NCBI GenBank assembly: GCA_964618455.1 | Contig: CAZUAQ010000011.1 | Span: forward strand, 62,001-126,000 | DNA: 64,000 nucleotides | Direction: 5' to 3' | From: CAZUAQ01 sp964618455 | GTDB taxonomy: Bacteria; Planctomycetota; Phycisphaerae; UBA1845; PWPN01 | Shown here: positions 41,692 through 50,864 of the stretch, piece by piece | Layout of the letters: each line of letters starts with the position of its first letter | Numbering within the stretch: position 1 is the stretch's first letter | Program-made: the position numbers and the translations under genes | The notes under the pieces: generated by a model | Told to the model about the DNA's origin: nothing | The model's database searches: none | Seen by the model: the letters and a program-made list of their open reading frames with translations, nothing else

Positions 41692-41746
41692 CCGGACGCG
41701 CAGCGGGAAGAAGTGCGCGTCCTGCGAAGATGAAAGGCGGCAAAGC

Positions 41747-42184
41747 ATGTTTCTGCAGAGCGTGGTGAGTACTCCGTCCATCCAGATGATGGACAAGATG
41801 CTGGCGTTTACGGAAGCGCGGCACCAGGTGTTGGCGGAGAACATTGCCAATGTCGATACGCCGGGCTACGCAACGCGGCATCTGGATCCGGCGGCGTTCC
41901 AGAACGCGCTGCGGGAGGCCCTGGATGAAAGCAAGGCCAGCCCGGAAAAGGGATTCGCTCTACCGTCTTCGCGGCAGTTCAGCGTGGATGAACAGGGCCG
42001 GCTGGAGGTGGATCCCACGGTGGAGCCGGCCGGGAACCTCCTCTTCCACGACCGGACGAATATCCGGATCGAAGAGCAGATGGCGGATCTGGCGGAAAAT
42101 GCCATGATGCATCAGCTCACATCGGAAATGCTGCGGAGTCGTTATGAAGGGTTGACCAAGGCCATTCGCGGGCGGGTCGCGTAA
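41747..42184 (+). CDS. flgB: Flagellar basal-body rod protein FlgB
   Basis: 145 residues. The rod-protein N-terminal motif is present as FTEARHQVLAENIANVDTPGYATR, and the C-terminal heptad region as NIRIEEQMADLAENAMMHQLTSEMLRSRYEGLTKAIRGR. FlgB forms the proximal rod with FlgC and FliE. The start is the ATG of MFLQSVVS, after an AAAGG ribosome site; longer in-frame readings do not match the family. First structural gene of the cluster. Confidence 0.95.
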   Translation: MFLQSVVSTPSIQMMDKMLAFTEARHQVLAENIANVDTPGYATRHLDPAAFQNALREALDESKASPEKGFALPSSRQFSVDEQGRLEVDPTVEPAGNLLFHDRTNIRIEEQMADLAENAMMHQLTSEMLRSRYEGLTKAIRGRVA

Positions 42185-42255
42185 GCGCGAAATGGTGGAG
42201 ACGAACGGTGAAGCGCGTCAGTCAACGGGATCCTGAACGGTGAAGGACGGAAGTC

Positions 42256-42666
42256 ATGTTCGGTGCACTGGATGTAAGCGTTTCGGCATTGACGGCCCAG
42301 CGAATCCGATTGGACACGATCCAGGGGAACATCGCCAACGCGGAAGCGTTGCAGCGGGCCGACGGCCGGCCCGGACCGTACAAACGCCGGTTTCCGGTCT
42401 TCGCGCCGGGTGACGGCCAGGGCGGGGCGGGCGTGCATGTCACGCAGATTCGCGAGGACGACACGCCGGGCAAGCTTCGTTACGAACCGTGGCACCCGCT
42501 GGCGATCAAGAGCGGTGCGAGGCAGGGTTACGTGGAGTATCCCAACGTGGATCTCGCGACGGAGATGGTCAACGGCATGCTGGCGTCGCGGGCGTACGAG
42601 GCGAATGTGGCGACGATCGATGTGACCAAGGACATGATCTCATCGACGATGCGACTGCTGGCGTAA
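42256..42666 (+). CDS. flgC: Flagellar basal-body rod protein FlgC
   Basis: 136 residues. It has the N-terminal rod motif SVSALTAQRIRLDTIQGNIANAEA, slightly diverged (A-E-A-L instead of A-N-T-x-T), and the FlgC signature GYVEYPNVDLATEMVNGMLASRAYEANVATIDVTKDMISSTMRLL in the C-terminal part. Proximal rod component. It lies 71 bases after flgB. Confidence 0.96.
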   Translation: MFGALDVSVSALTAQRIRLDTIQGNIANAEALQRADGRPGPYKRRFPVFAPGDGQGGAGVHVTQIREDDTPGKLRYEPWHPLAIKSGARQGYVEYPNVDLATEMVNGMLASRAYEANVATIDVTKDMISSTMRLLA

Positions 42667-42745
42667 GTGAACGGGACACGGGTGAGATGAAAGTTGAATC
42701 GCGTGGAGTGGCGGAGCCCGAGCTCGCGACAGGAGAATGTCGAAC

Positions 42746-43063
42746 ATGAGTGATCCGCTGAACATACAGGGCGTCGGTGGGGGGCAGGGTGTCGGGCCGA
42801 TCGGTCCGAGCCAGGGCGTGTCATCGCCCAAGCCGGTGGATGGGCCGAACTTCAAGGATACGCTGCTGTCGAGCCTCGAGCAGGTGAACAAGCTGCAGAA
42901 GGAAGCGTCGGACGGCGTGGAGAAGCTGGTCACCGGCGAGACGGAGAACGTGGCGGAGGTCTTCAGTGCGGTACGCAAGGCGGGCGTCGCCTTCGATCTC
43001 CTGATGGAGATGCGCAACAAGATGGTTGACGCCTACAACGAGATTCAACAGATGCGCGTGTAA
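42746..43063 (+). CDS. fliE: Flagellar hook-basal body complex protein FliE
   Basis: 105 residues from the ATG ten bases after AGGAG (an ATG three codons upstream overlaps the ribosome site). A Gly/Pro-rich N-terminus precedes the FliE core (FKDTLLSSLEQVNKLQKEASDGVEKLVTGE and AVRKAGVAFDLLMEMRNKMVDAYNEIQQMRV). FliE joins the MS ring to the rod. Confidence 0.95.
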   Translation: MSDPLNIQGVGGGQGVGPIGPSQGVSSPKPVDGPNFKDTLLSSLEQVNKLQKEASDGVEKLVTGETENVAEVFSAVRKAGVAFDLLMEMRNKMVDAYNEIQQMRV

Positions 43064-43146
43064 GGCTGCCCGTGTACGGGACCTGCGTTGTGCCGGAGCA
43101 TGGAAGCTCCGCCGGATGATTCGCGCGTGAATGGAGCGATAAGGAA

Positions 43147-44817
43147 ATGGAATTCCTCAGAAAGCTCATGCTACAGACGCAGGAGCAGTTGAAAGGGCTG
43201 ACGCTGTCGCAGCGTCTGGCGATCGGCTCCTGCGCGGCGTTGATCATGGTCGCGTTGCTCTGGCTGGCGAACTGGGCGGGGTCGCCGGAGATGGGCCCGC
43301 TGATGTCACCCCCGATGAGCAGTGAGCAGATGTCGAGTATTCCTCCCGCGCTCGATGGCATGAACGTCGCCTACAAAGTCACCGGGGACACGATTCTCGT
43401 CCCCGTTTCCGAGCGTTACCGCCTTCTTGCCAACCTCGAGCAGCAGAAACTGCTGACCGGCGACATCAGTCTCGGCTTCAACAACCTCATGGAAAGCAGC
43501 AACCCGTTCCTGAGCCAGGACGAGCTGAACTTTCGTCGCAGCGTCGCGCGGGCGAATGAACTCTCGGCGGTGCTTCGCAATTTCGACGGCATCTCGGACG
43601 CCAAGGTTTTCATCGACGAGAAGACACGGCGGATGGTCGGCGCGCCCTCCGTCACCCCGACCGCCAGCGTCTGGGTCAAGCCTTCCTTTTCCGGTGAGAT
43701 GAGCAAGGAACTGGTGCACGCCCTGGCGAGTTTCGTGAGCCGCTCGGTAGCGGGGCTGGATATTACACGCGTGGCTGTCACGGATTCCATCACCGGACGT
43801 TCGTATTCGGTCGAGAGCGCGGAGGATCGCTTCGCGTTCGACGACCTCGAAAACCGTCAGAAAAACGAAGAGTACTACGCCAGTAAGATACGGCGCCTTC
43901 TCCATGACATTCCAGGCGTCAAGGTGGCTGTCCAGGCCCAACTTTCCGCCGAATCGATCCGCCAACGCGAGAGCAAATTCGAGAAGCCTGTGATTCTCTC
44001 CGAGAGTTCGGAATCGTCGAAGACGGCAAGCGCGCCGCCGGCCAACGGTCCCGGCGTGAATCCGAATGTCTCGGTCTCGCTTGCAGAGTCGGGGGGCGGT
44101 TCGCAATCAGAGACCAAGAGCACCAAGACGGAGTTCGCCGGCCAGCCGAGTTCGTCGGACACGTACAAGGAAAAGCCGCGTCACGTTCTGGAAGGCCTTT
44201 CGGCGGCGATCATTGTGCCGCGCAGTTACCTGGCGGGGATCTTCGCGAAGGCCAACGAGGGTGCCGAGCCGACCGATGCGGAACTCGAGCAGGCCATGCG
44301 CAACACGGAACTGGCCAAGATCGAACAACTCGTGCAGCGCGCGCTGGACATCAATCCGGAACAGGTTCGCGTGGACTGGTTTCATGACAACGCGGGATTC
44401 GGGTTCGGCGAGGGCGGCGCCCATGGCGTGATGGCGGCGGCGAGCGGTGGCGGCGACATGATGGGTTACGTGAAGTCGTACGGTGGTCGTGCGGGCCTCG
44501 CCCTGCTGGCGGTGATGAGCATGGCAATGATGCTCATGATGGTACGCAAGGTAGGCGAAGGACCGGTGCTTCCGGGAGAAGAACCGCCTTCCAAGCGTCG
44601 GAAGAAAAATATGGACGATGAAGTCGAAACGCTGCCCGTGGATGGTCAGCCCGTCGGTGAGGCATCATTGACGGAGCAGACGCTTGAAGGGCTGGAGGTC
44701 GATCCCGCCGTCCTGAAAGTGCAGCACATGATCGAGCAGATCGGCGACATGATTCAGGAAGACACGGAAGGGTCGGTTTCGATTCTGGAGCGCTGGGTAC
44801 AGCAGGATCAGACGTAA
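43147..44817 (+). CDS. fliF: Flagellar MS-ring protein FliF
   Basis: 556 residues. Transmembrane helix 1 (LAIGSCAALIMVALLWLANWA, about 25-45), ring-building motifs (YKVTGDTILVPVSERYRLLANLEQQKLL, ELNFRRSVARANELSAVLRNFDGISDAKVFID, SASVWVKPS), a Ser/Pro-rich periplasmic loop, transmembrane helix 2 (RAGLALLAVMSMAMMLMMVRK, about 449-469) and the C-terminal FliG-binding tail (VLKVQHMIEQIGDMIQEDTEGSVSILERWV). It forms the inner-membrane MS ring. Three bases separate it from fliG. Confidence 0.97.
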   Translation: MEFLRKLMLQTQEQLKGLTLSQRLAIGSCAALIMVALLWLANWAGSPEMGPLMSPPMSSEQMSSIPPALDGMNVAYKVTGDTILVPVSERYRLLANLEQQKLLTGDISLGFNNLMESSNPFLSQDELNFRRSVARANELSAVLRNFDGISDAKVFIDEKTRRMVGAPSVTPTASVWVKPSFSGEMSKELVHALASFVSRSVAGLDITRVAVTDSITGRSYSVESAEDRFAFDDLENRQKNEEYYASKIRRLLHDIPGVKVAVQAQLSAESIRQRESKFEKPVILSESSESSKTASAPPANGPGVNPNVSVSLAESGGGSQSETKSTKTEFAGQPSSSDTYKEKPRHVLEGLSAAIIVPRSYLAGIFAKANEGAEPTDAELEQAMRNTELAKIEQLVQRALDINPEQVRVDWFHDNAGFGFGEGGAHGVMAAASGGGDMMGYVKSYGGRAGLALLAVMSMAMMLMMVRKVGEGPVLPGEEPPSKRRKKNMDDEVETLPVDGQPVGEASLTEQTLEGLEVDPAVLKVQHMIEQIGDMIQEDTEGSVSILERWVQQDQT

Positions 44818-44820
44818 TCC

Positions 44821-45867
44821 ATGGCGAAGAAGGGCAAAAAGGGAGGCACGCTCGAGGCGGAACCTCGGGAGTATTCAGGACTGGCCAAGGTGGCGGTCTT
44901 TCTTCTGGCCATGGGCCCCGAGGTCGCGGGCCGAATTCTGAAGAAAATGGATCGCGACATGGTCGAGGAGGTCACCCGGGAGATTGCCTCGCTGGGCGTG
45001 GTGCCGAAGGAAGCCCAGCGCGAGATCCTGAATGAATACTACAACATCGCGTTGGCGCGGATGTACGCGAACGAGGGCGGACTGGGTTACGCCCGTGCGG
45101 TGCTCGAGCGAGCATTGCCGAAAGACGAAGCACTGCGGGTGATGCAGCAGATCGAGCACTCGGTCCACCAGCAGCCGTTCAGCTTTCTTCAGAAGGCGGA
45201 AAGTGAAAACCTGCTGACGTTCATGCAGGACGAGCATCCGCAGACGATCGCGCTGATCCTGGCGCACCTGCCGGCGAGCAAGGGAAGCGAGATTCTTTCC
45301 GGTCTCGCCCCGGCGAAGCAGATCGAAGTGGTGACGCGCGTGGCGAACATGGAACAGACGAACCCGGAGGTCATCCACGAAGTGGAGAAAGGTCTCGAGC
45401 AGCGTCTGGCGGGCATCGTCTCGCAGCAGTTCCAGCGCGTCGGTGGCATCGAAGCGGTGGCGGAGATGCTCAACCTTGCCGATCGCTCGACGGAGAAGGG
45501 CATCCTCGAATCGCTCGAAGCGGAGGATCCCGACCTGGTCGAGCAGATCCGCCGGTTGATGTTCGTGTTCGAGGACATCCTGTTGATCAACGACAAGGGC
45601 ATCCAGGCGGTGCTGAAGGAGATCGACAACGACGAACTGGCGTTGTCACTCAAGACGGCCAGCGACGAGATGAAAGAGAAGATCTTCGCAAACATGTCCG
45701 ATCGGGCCGCGCAGCTCATCAAAGAGGACATGGAATACATGGGCCCGGTGCGCCTCGCGGATGTGGAGGCGGCGCAGCAGCGTATCGTCGATGTCGTCCG
45801 GCGCCTGGAGGATGCGGGCGAAGTCGTGATCCAGGGTCGTGGCGGCGAATCGGACATCATTGTGTAG
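44821..45867 (+). CDS. fliG: Flagellar motor switch protein FliG
   Basis: 348 residues. FliF-binding N domain (SGLAKVAVFLLAMGPEVAGRILKKMD), middle domain with the EHPQ motif (FMQDEHPQTIALILAHLPASKGSEILSGL) and C-terminal torque domain (FVFEDILLINDKGIQAVLKEIDNDELALSLKTASDEMKEKIFANMSDRAAQLIKEDMEYMGPVRLADVE) carrying the charged residues that meet MotA. All three domains are complete. It forms the upper C ring. Given that fliM is absent nearby, how FliN attaches to FliG here is an open question. Confidence 0.97.
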   Translation: MAKKGKKGGTLEAEPREYSGLAKVAVFLLAMGPEVAGRILKKMDRDMVEEVTREIASLGVVPKEAQREILNEYYNIALARMYANEGGLGYARAVLERALPKDEALRVMQQIEHSVHQQPFSFLQKAESENLLTFMQDEHPQTIALILAHLPASKGSEILSGLAPAKQIEVVTRVANMEQTNPEVIHEVEKGLEQRLAGIVSQQFQRVGGIEAVAEMLNLADRSTEKGILESLEAEDPDLVEQIRRLMFVFEDILLINDKGIQAVLKEIDNDELALSLKTASDEMKEKIFANMSDRAAQLIKEDMEYMGPVRLADVEAAQQRIVDVVRRLEDAGEVVIQGRGGESDIIV

Positions 45868-45903
45868 CGATAATCCTCGTGTCGGGATGACGGGAGTATG
45901 TAT

Positions 45904-46722
45904 ATGGCCAGAACCTCCACCGTGATTAAGGCGGGAACGCTGAGCAAGGCGGAGCAGGCCCGGATTCAACCGGTGGAGATGGTGGATCTGCTGACCGAAG
46001 CCCGGTCCGCGCTGGAGAGCGCCAAGGCCGAAGCCAGGGCGATGATCGAATCGGCCCGTGCCGAGGCGGGGGCCCTCCGCGAAGCCGCGCGGAAGGAAGG
46101 CCGCGACCAGGGGTATGCCGAGGGTCTGGAAGAGGGGCGTCGCCAAGGCCATGAGGAAGCGCTCGCCGCTGCCCGGGAGGAGTTCGATCGTCACACGAAA
46201 CAGCTGACCGAGGCCTGTCGGGCATTGATCGACGAGATCAACGCGCGACGAGCGTCGTGGGAGGCCTCGGCGCGGCACGACCTGATCGACCTGGCGCTTG
46301 CGATCGCAGCTCGCGTGGCTCCGGCGGTCGGCGAACGCGAGCGTGGGGTGGTGCGTGCCAATCTGGAAGAGGCCGTGCGTCTCGCCGGGCAACGCAGCCA
46401 GGTCACCATTGACCTGAACCCGATCGACGCGGAGACGGCGCGGACATTCGTCCCGGGACTCTTCGCCAAGCAAACCGAGGAGCAGCATGTCGAGATTGAG
46501 GAGGACGAGACGGTCGCGCCGGGGGGATGCCGGATTTCCTGGGGGACCGGTGGTGTGGACGCCACACTGGAAACACAACTGGATCGCATTGGCCATGAGT
46601 TGAGGCACGGCGTGACGAACTCGACAAAAACGCAGACGCAGGCACAGGCTCCCGGACGCGAGGAGTACTTCCACACCGAGAAGTCACAGGCAGAGGATAT
46701 GGAGACGGACACGGAGTCATGA
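45904..46722 (+). CDS. fliH: Flagellar assembly protein FliH
   Basis: 272 residues. A helical N-terminus with the GxxxG-like segment (ALREAARKEGRDQGYAEGLEEGRRQGHEEALAAAREEFDRH) typical of FliH precedes a C-terminal HrpE/YscL-like domain (DLIDLALAIAARVAPAVG). FliH binds the ATPase FliI and FliN, docking the ATPase ring at the C ring. The second of two adjacent ATGs is better spaced from the GGGAG site. The stop overlaps the fliI start by four bases (ATGA). Confidence 0.9.
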   Translation: MARTSTVIKAGTLSKAEQARIQPVEMVDLLTEARSALESAKAEARAMIESARAEAGALREAARKEGRDQGYAEGLEEGRRQGHEEALAAAREEFDRHTKQLTEACRALIDEINARRASWEASARHDLIDLALAIAARVAPAVGERERGVVRANLEEAVRLAGQRSQVTIDLNPIDAETARTFVPGLFAKQTEEQHVEIEEDETVAPGGCRISWGTGGVDATLETQLDRIGHELRHGVTNSTKTQTQAQAPGREEYFHTEKSQAEDMETDTES

Positions 46723-48104
46723 CCGCATTCGCCACGGAAATCGATCGCGTTCAGCGCATGGTCACGCCGACCCTGGTCGGTCGTGTACTGGACGTAACGG
46801 GACTCACCGTCAACGTGGTCGGTTTGCCCGCGCCGGTCGGTTCGCTGTGTGCGATTCGATTGAAATCAGGCAGTGCCGTTGATGCACAGGTGGTCGGTTT
46901 CCGTGACGATCGCACACTGCTGATGCCTCTGAAGGATCCCATCGGCATCGCCCGTGGCGACACGGTGCACGCGTATTCCGGCGAAGCGCAAGTGGGTGTC
47001 TGTGAGGGCTTGATCGGGCGTGTCCTCGACGGAATGGGGCGAGTGATCGACGGCGGACCACGCCTGTACCACGATGCGCGCTATCCGCTCTACGCCCCCG
47101 CGCCGCCGGCACTCTCGCGGCCGAGGATTGACCATCCCCTCTCGACCGGTATCCGCTCCATGGATGGGATGCTCACCGCCGGTCGAGGCCAGCGCCTGGG
47201 GCTCTTCGCCGGGACGGGAGTGGGCAAGAGTGTGCTGCTGGGCATGATCGCCCGCTACACCGATGCCGACGTGACCGTGCTTTGCCTGGTGGGTGAGCGC
47301 GGGCGTGAAGTGAACGACTTTATTGAGAAGGATCTCGGGCCGGAAGGCCGGGCGAAGACGGTGCTGATCATCAGCACGTCGGACGAGTCGCCGGTGTTGC
47401 GCGTTCGCGCCGCCTTCGTGGCGGTGGCCGTGGCGGAGTTTTTTCGCGATCAGGGCAAGAATGTACTGCTGCTGATGGACTCGCTGACGCGCGTCGCCAT
47501 GGCCCAGCGGCAGATCGGCCTGGCGGCGGGCGAGCCTCCCGCCTCGAAAGGATACACGCCCAGCGCATTCGGATTGTTGCCGCCGCTGCTGGAGCGGGCG
47601 GGGCGCACACCGAAGGGATCAATCACCGGATTTTACACCGTGCTCGTGGAGGCGGACGACATCCAGGACCCTGTGGGTGACGCGGTACGCGGCATTCTCG
47701 ATGGGCACGTCTGGCTGTCGCGTTCCCTGGCCAACAAGGGGCACTACCCTGCCATCAGCGTGCCGGAAAGCATCAGTCGTATCATGAGTGACATCGTCGA
47801 CGAGCAGCATCTCGCCGCCTCGCGAACAATCCTGCGCACGCTGGCCACCTGGGATGAGATCGAGGACTTGGTCAACATCGGCGCGTACGCCCAGGGCAGC
47901 AATCCCACGTACGACGCCGTCATTCATTCGCGGGATGACGTGCTGGCCTTTCTCCGGCAGGCGATCGGTGAACGTGTTTCCCACACGGAAGCGCGGCGGC
48001 ACTTGCTGGAAGTCGCGCAGAAGATCAACGAACTGGAGAGCCGATTCAAACAGAAGCGCAGCGCGCAGCAGGCAGCTCCCGCGCCGTCCGCGCAGCGTTC
48101 GTAG
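46719..48104 (+). CDS. fliI: Flagellum-specific ATPase FliI
   Basis: 461 residues. An F1-beta-like ATPase with Walker A in GLFAGTGVGKSVLLGMI, CLVGERGREVNDFIEKDLG, Walker B in NVLLLMDSLTRVAMAQRQIGLAAGEPPASKGYTPSAFGLLPPLLERAG (aspartate of LLLMDS), and SRSLANKGHYPAISVPESISRIM. It energises delivery of export substrates to the FlhA/FlhB gate. ATGA coupling to fliH matches their physical complex. Confidence 0.97.
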   Translation: MTAFATEIDRVQRMVTPTLVGRVLDVTGLTVNVVGLPAPVGSLCAIRLKSGSAVDAQVVGFRDDRTLLMPLKDPIGIARGDTVHAYSGEAQVGVCEGLIGRVLDGMGRVIDGGPRLYHDARYPLYAPAPPALSRPRIDHPLSTGIRSMDGMLTAGRGQRLGLFAGTGVGKSVLLGMIARYTDADVTVLCLVGERGREVNDFIEKDLGPEGRAKTVLIISTSDESPVLRVRAAFVAVAVAEFFRDQGKNVLLLMDSLTRVAMAQRQIGLAAGEPPASKGYTPSAFGLLPPLLERAGRTPKGSITGFYTVLVEADDIQDPVGDAVRGILDGHVWLSRSLANKGHYPAISVPESISRIMSDIVDEQHLAASRTILRTLATWDEIEDLVNIGAYAQGSNPTYDAVIHSRDDVLAFLRQAIGERVSHTEARRHLLEVAQKINELESRFKQKRSAQQAAPAPSAQRS

Positions 48105-48117
48105 CTGAAAGGCGAAC

Positions 48118-48639
48118 ATGGCGAAGACGTTCACATTCCGGTTCGAGACGATGCTGAAGATCCGCAGGCAGCGTGAGGATCATCATCGACGGATCGTGGC
48201 GAACCGGCTTCGCGAGATTCAGACGATCGTCGATCAGCTCGGCGCACTCGATCGGCAGATCGAGGAGACGACGCAGTTGATGCGATTCAGCCAGGCGGAA
48301 GGTACGGTGGACATCCAGAATATTGTGCGCAGCCGGCACTGGATGGGGCACCTGCAGCGCAACGTGCTGGAGCTGCAGGCATCACGTCGCGGGCACGAAG
48401 CCAAACTTGCCCAGGAGCGTGCGGCCCTGGGAGAGGCAGCCAAGCAGCGACGCGTCCTGGAGAAGCTGAAGGAACGGCAGCGGGCCCGGTATCTCGAGGA
48501 AATGGATCGGCGCGAGATGCGCGAAGCCGACGAAATGTCGGTGATGCGGCACGTGTACGAAGCTCGAACGGTTGACGAGAAGGATATCGATGGCGGCTGC
48601 GAAAGTGTCAAGGTCAGTCGAACCCGTTCATCGGTCTAG
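48118..48639 (+). CDS. fliJ: Flagellar export protein FliJ
   Basis: 173 residues, almost entirely coiled coil (FRFETMLKIRRQREDHHRRIVANRLREIQTIVDQLGALDRQIEETTQL and LAQERAALGEAAKQRRVLEKLKERQRARYLEEMDRREMREADEM). FliJ sits in the centre of the FliI ring as a gamma-subunit-like stalk. Slightly longer than the usual 145-150 residues because of an acidic C-terminal extension. Position directly after fliI supports the call. Confidence 0.9.
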   Translation: MAKTFTFRFETMLKIRRQREDHHRRIVANRLREIQTIVDQLGALDRQIEETTQLMRFSQAEGTVDIQNIVRSRHWMGHLQRNVLELQASRRGHEAKLAQERAALGEAAKQRRVLEKLKERQRARYLEEMDRREMREADEMSVMRHVYEARTVDEKDIDGGCESVKVSRTRSSV

Positions 48640-48655
48640 AGATTGAGGTCGGACG

Positions 48656-49333
48656 GTGCTCAAACGGTTTTACGGCATGTTGTCGCTTCTGGCGTTGACG
48701 CATCTGTTCGCTCTGGTGGGACTGGTGGGTTACCTGTTCGCCACGGACCGGCTGAACGAGGAGCGGATTGAGCAGATTGCAGAGGTCTTGCGCGGGGAGT
48801 ACCCGGAACCGGCGCCGGCGACCCAGCCGGCCGTTCAGGATGAGGAGCCCCCGGTGCCCTCAGCGGATGAAATTGCGAAGCGCCAGGCCCAGGCCGAGGA
48901 GCGCGCGCTTCTGGCCAACCGCCACAGCCTCGAGCTGGAAGATCGCGCCCAGGTGGAGGGACAGGTCTGGCTCGAGTTGAAACGGCTTCAGGAAGAGCTG
49001 GAAGCGAAGATCGAGCGGTTCGAGGAGCAGAAGGACACCTTCGCCGGCGATGTGAACCAGAAGGGATTCGACAGCGCGCTGGAAAACCTGTCGAACGCCG
49101 AACCGGAGAAGGCCCGCGATCTGTTGATGACGCACGGCGGATTCGCCGAGGCGGACGTAGTTCGGATCCTGATGGCGATGGACGCCAACCGGGTCAAGAA
49201 AATCGTCAACGCCTGCGAGACCCCGGAGCAGATGGCCTGGATCGGGAGGATCCAGAAGAAGATCTACGAGTTGAACGAGACCCCGACGGACGGCGTGGAT
49301 GGTTCGGACGTCATGGAGCCTGGAGAACTGTAA
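48656..49333 (+). CDS. MotE-like / MgtE-N-domain flagellar protein
   Basis: 225 residues from a GTG preceded by GAGG. One N-terminal transmembrane helix (MLSLLALTHLFALVGLVGYLFA), a Pro/Glu-rich stretch, a coiled coil (EDRAQVEGQVWLELKRLQEELEAKIERFEEQKDTFAG) and a C-terminal MgtE-N-like helical domain (ARDLLMTHGGFAEADVVRILMAMDANRVKKIVNACE). In the same position after fliJ, Bacillus has ylxF and other phyla have motE, whose product is a periplasmic stator chaperone for MotC. Here no MotC is visible, so its partner is uncertain. The coiled coil and membrane anchor are clear; the exact function is inferred from position and layout. Confidence 0.72.
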   Translation: MLKRFYGMLSLLALTHLFALVGLVGYLFATDRLNEERIEQIAEVLRGEYPEPAPATQPAVQDEEPPVPSADEIAKRQAQAEERALLANRHSLELEDRAQVEGQVWLELKRLQEELEAKIERFEEQKDTFAGDVNQKGFDSALENLSNAEPEKARDLLMTHGGFAEADVVRILMAMDANRVKKIVNACETPEQMAWIGRIQKKIYELNETPTDGVDGSDVMEPGEL

Positions 49334-49335
49334 GT

Positions 49336-50781
49336 ATGTCGTCCGTTTCAAGACCGCCTGCCGCGGCTTCATCGCCCGCGACGGCCACTGCAACTCGCAC
49401 CGCGCCGTCACGCACGCGCGAGCCCTTCGCCGAGATGCTGGCGACGACACTGGGCGCCTTTGCCGGCGCGTCGGACCCGGTGCGCAACCGCGCCGTCGGG
49501 GCCTCGCGTGTCTGGCAGACACAGAAACAACTGGCCGAACGTTTCTCCACCAGCGAGAGAAACACGGCCTTGGAGGCGGCGGCAGGGACAGCCGCAGCCC
49601 ATGAGCCGTCCCGCGCCGACCGGTTGCGCGAGGATGAGGAGTCGGATTCGCCCAACCGAAGTCGCACGCGGGACGCATCACGCGAAGATGAGGGCTTTTC
49701 TCAACAGGCGGATTCTGCTTCGCCTGAGGCAAAAGCCACTCGCCCATCGCCGGAGGCTGGTCACACAGATCATGGTGCTGCGACCAAACAGCAGGAGGTC
49801 ACGCAGATTCGTGAGCAGCGGGTTGTCGAAGCGAATCGGCAGTCCAACGCCGCCACACCCGGTTCCACTTTCGAGTCATCGACGGTAAGCCTGACCGGTA
49901 CGAATGAGGTGATGTCGCCGGTGAAGCCGAACACACAGGTGCCGACGCCGACCTCAAATACTCCTCAGCCGCCACCGCCCACGGCACCCCAGGCGGTCGT
50001 GCCGAACGCGCCCTCGACTCAACAGCGCGCAGACGCTGTGAAGACGCCCCCGTCGCCCACGGCAAATGCCGAGGGCGTGCAGGCGGCCGCCAAGACTACG
50101 AGTGCGGCAGGCAAGGGAGGCGGATCCAACCTCGATTTCCAGAATCTGCTCGGGCCATCCAGTTCGCGAAAGGACGAGGCTGCGGCGAAGTCTGCCGGTG
50201 CCTCCGCAAAGCCGACGACGTTCGAACTGCCCCGTGGCATCGACATCACGAAGTCGCAGGCGATGCGCGAATTGGCGGAGGTTGTTCGATCGCGTATCGA
50301 CAGTCGCGGATCGACGATTCTGATGCGACTCGATCCTCCCGAGCTCGGCCGCGTCCAGATCGATCTCACCATGGAACGCGACGTCCTGACGCTGCGTATC
50401 GAAGCTCAGTCGCAGGCGGGGCACGATGTTTTGAAGGCGCGGCTGGCCGAACTGCGTCACGCACTTGAACAGCACGGCATCACGATCAATCGCGTCGATG
50501 TGGAATTGCGTCCACCCGTCACGGCATCGAACGACCCGCAGGCTTCGCAGCACCACTCGCCACAGCAGGATCCCGCCCACCAGGGACAGGGACAGTCAGG
50601 GACGGCGGCGGGGGGATCCGATCCAGGCCGTGAGAGTCATGATGGACGCGGAGACAACGCCGAGGACGATCGGCAAACGGAACGAAGTAGTCCCGCCGGC
50701 CACGAGGTCGGGGGATCGCAGGAACCAAGTTACGGCGAACGTCCCTCCCTGTCGGAGACAGGGGTGGATCTCGTCGTTTAA
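49336..50781 (+). CDS. fliK: Flagellar hook-length control protein FliK
   Basis: 481 residues. The first 300 are low-complexity Ala/Pro/Thr/Ser/Gln-rich, as expected for the molecular ruler. The conserved hook-control domain follows at about 310-400: MRELAEVVRSRIDSRGSTILMRLDPPELGRVQIDLTMERDVLTLRIEAQSQAGHDVLKARLAELRHALEQHGITINRVDVEL, with the L-x-P-x-x-L-G-x-V core. A Gln/His/Gly-rich tail ends the protein. It measures hook length and triggers the FlhB specificity switch. Confidence 0.93.
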   Translation: MSSVSRPPAAASSPATATATRTAPSRTREPFAEMLATTLGAFAGASDPVRNRAVGASRVWQTQKQLAERFSTSERNTALEAAAGTAAAHEPSRADRLREDEESDSPNRSRTRDASREDEGFSQQADSASPEAKATRPSPEAGHTDHGAATKQQEVTQIREQRVVEANRQSNAATPGSTFESSTVSLTGTNEVMSPVKPNTQVPTPTSNTPQPPPPTAPQAVVPNAPSTQQRADAVKTPPSPTANAEGVQAAAKTTSAAGKGGGSNLDFQNLLGPSSSRKDEAAAKSAGASAKPTTFELPRGIDITKSQAMRELAEVVRSRIDSRGSTILMRLDPPELGRVQIDLTMERDVLTLRIEAQSQAGHDVLKARLAELRHALEQHGITINRVDVELRPPVTASNDPQASQHHSPQQDPAHQGQGQSGTAAGGSDPGRESHDGRGDNAEDDRQTERSSPAGHEVGGSQEPSYGERPSLSETGVDLVV

Positions 50782-50864
50782 TTGAACGTCAACACGTCCA
50801 TTTCGTCAGGAGGATGAAATGGGCCTCATCCGACGCCGCGACGCGCCGGGGTGAGGATCACAAC

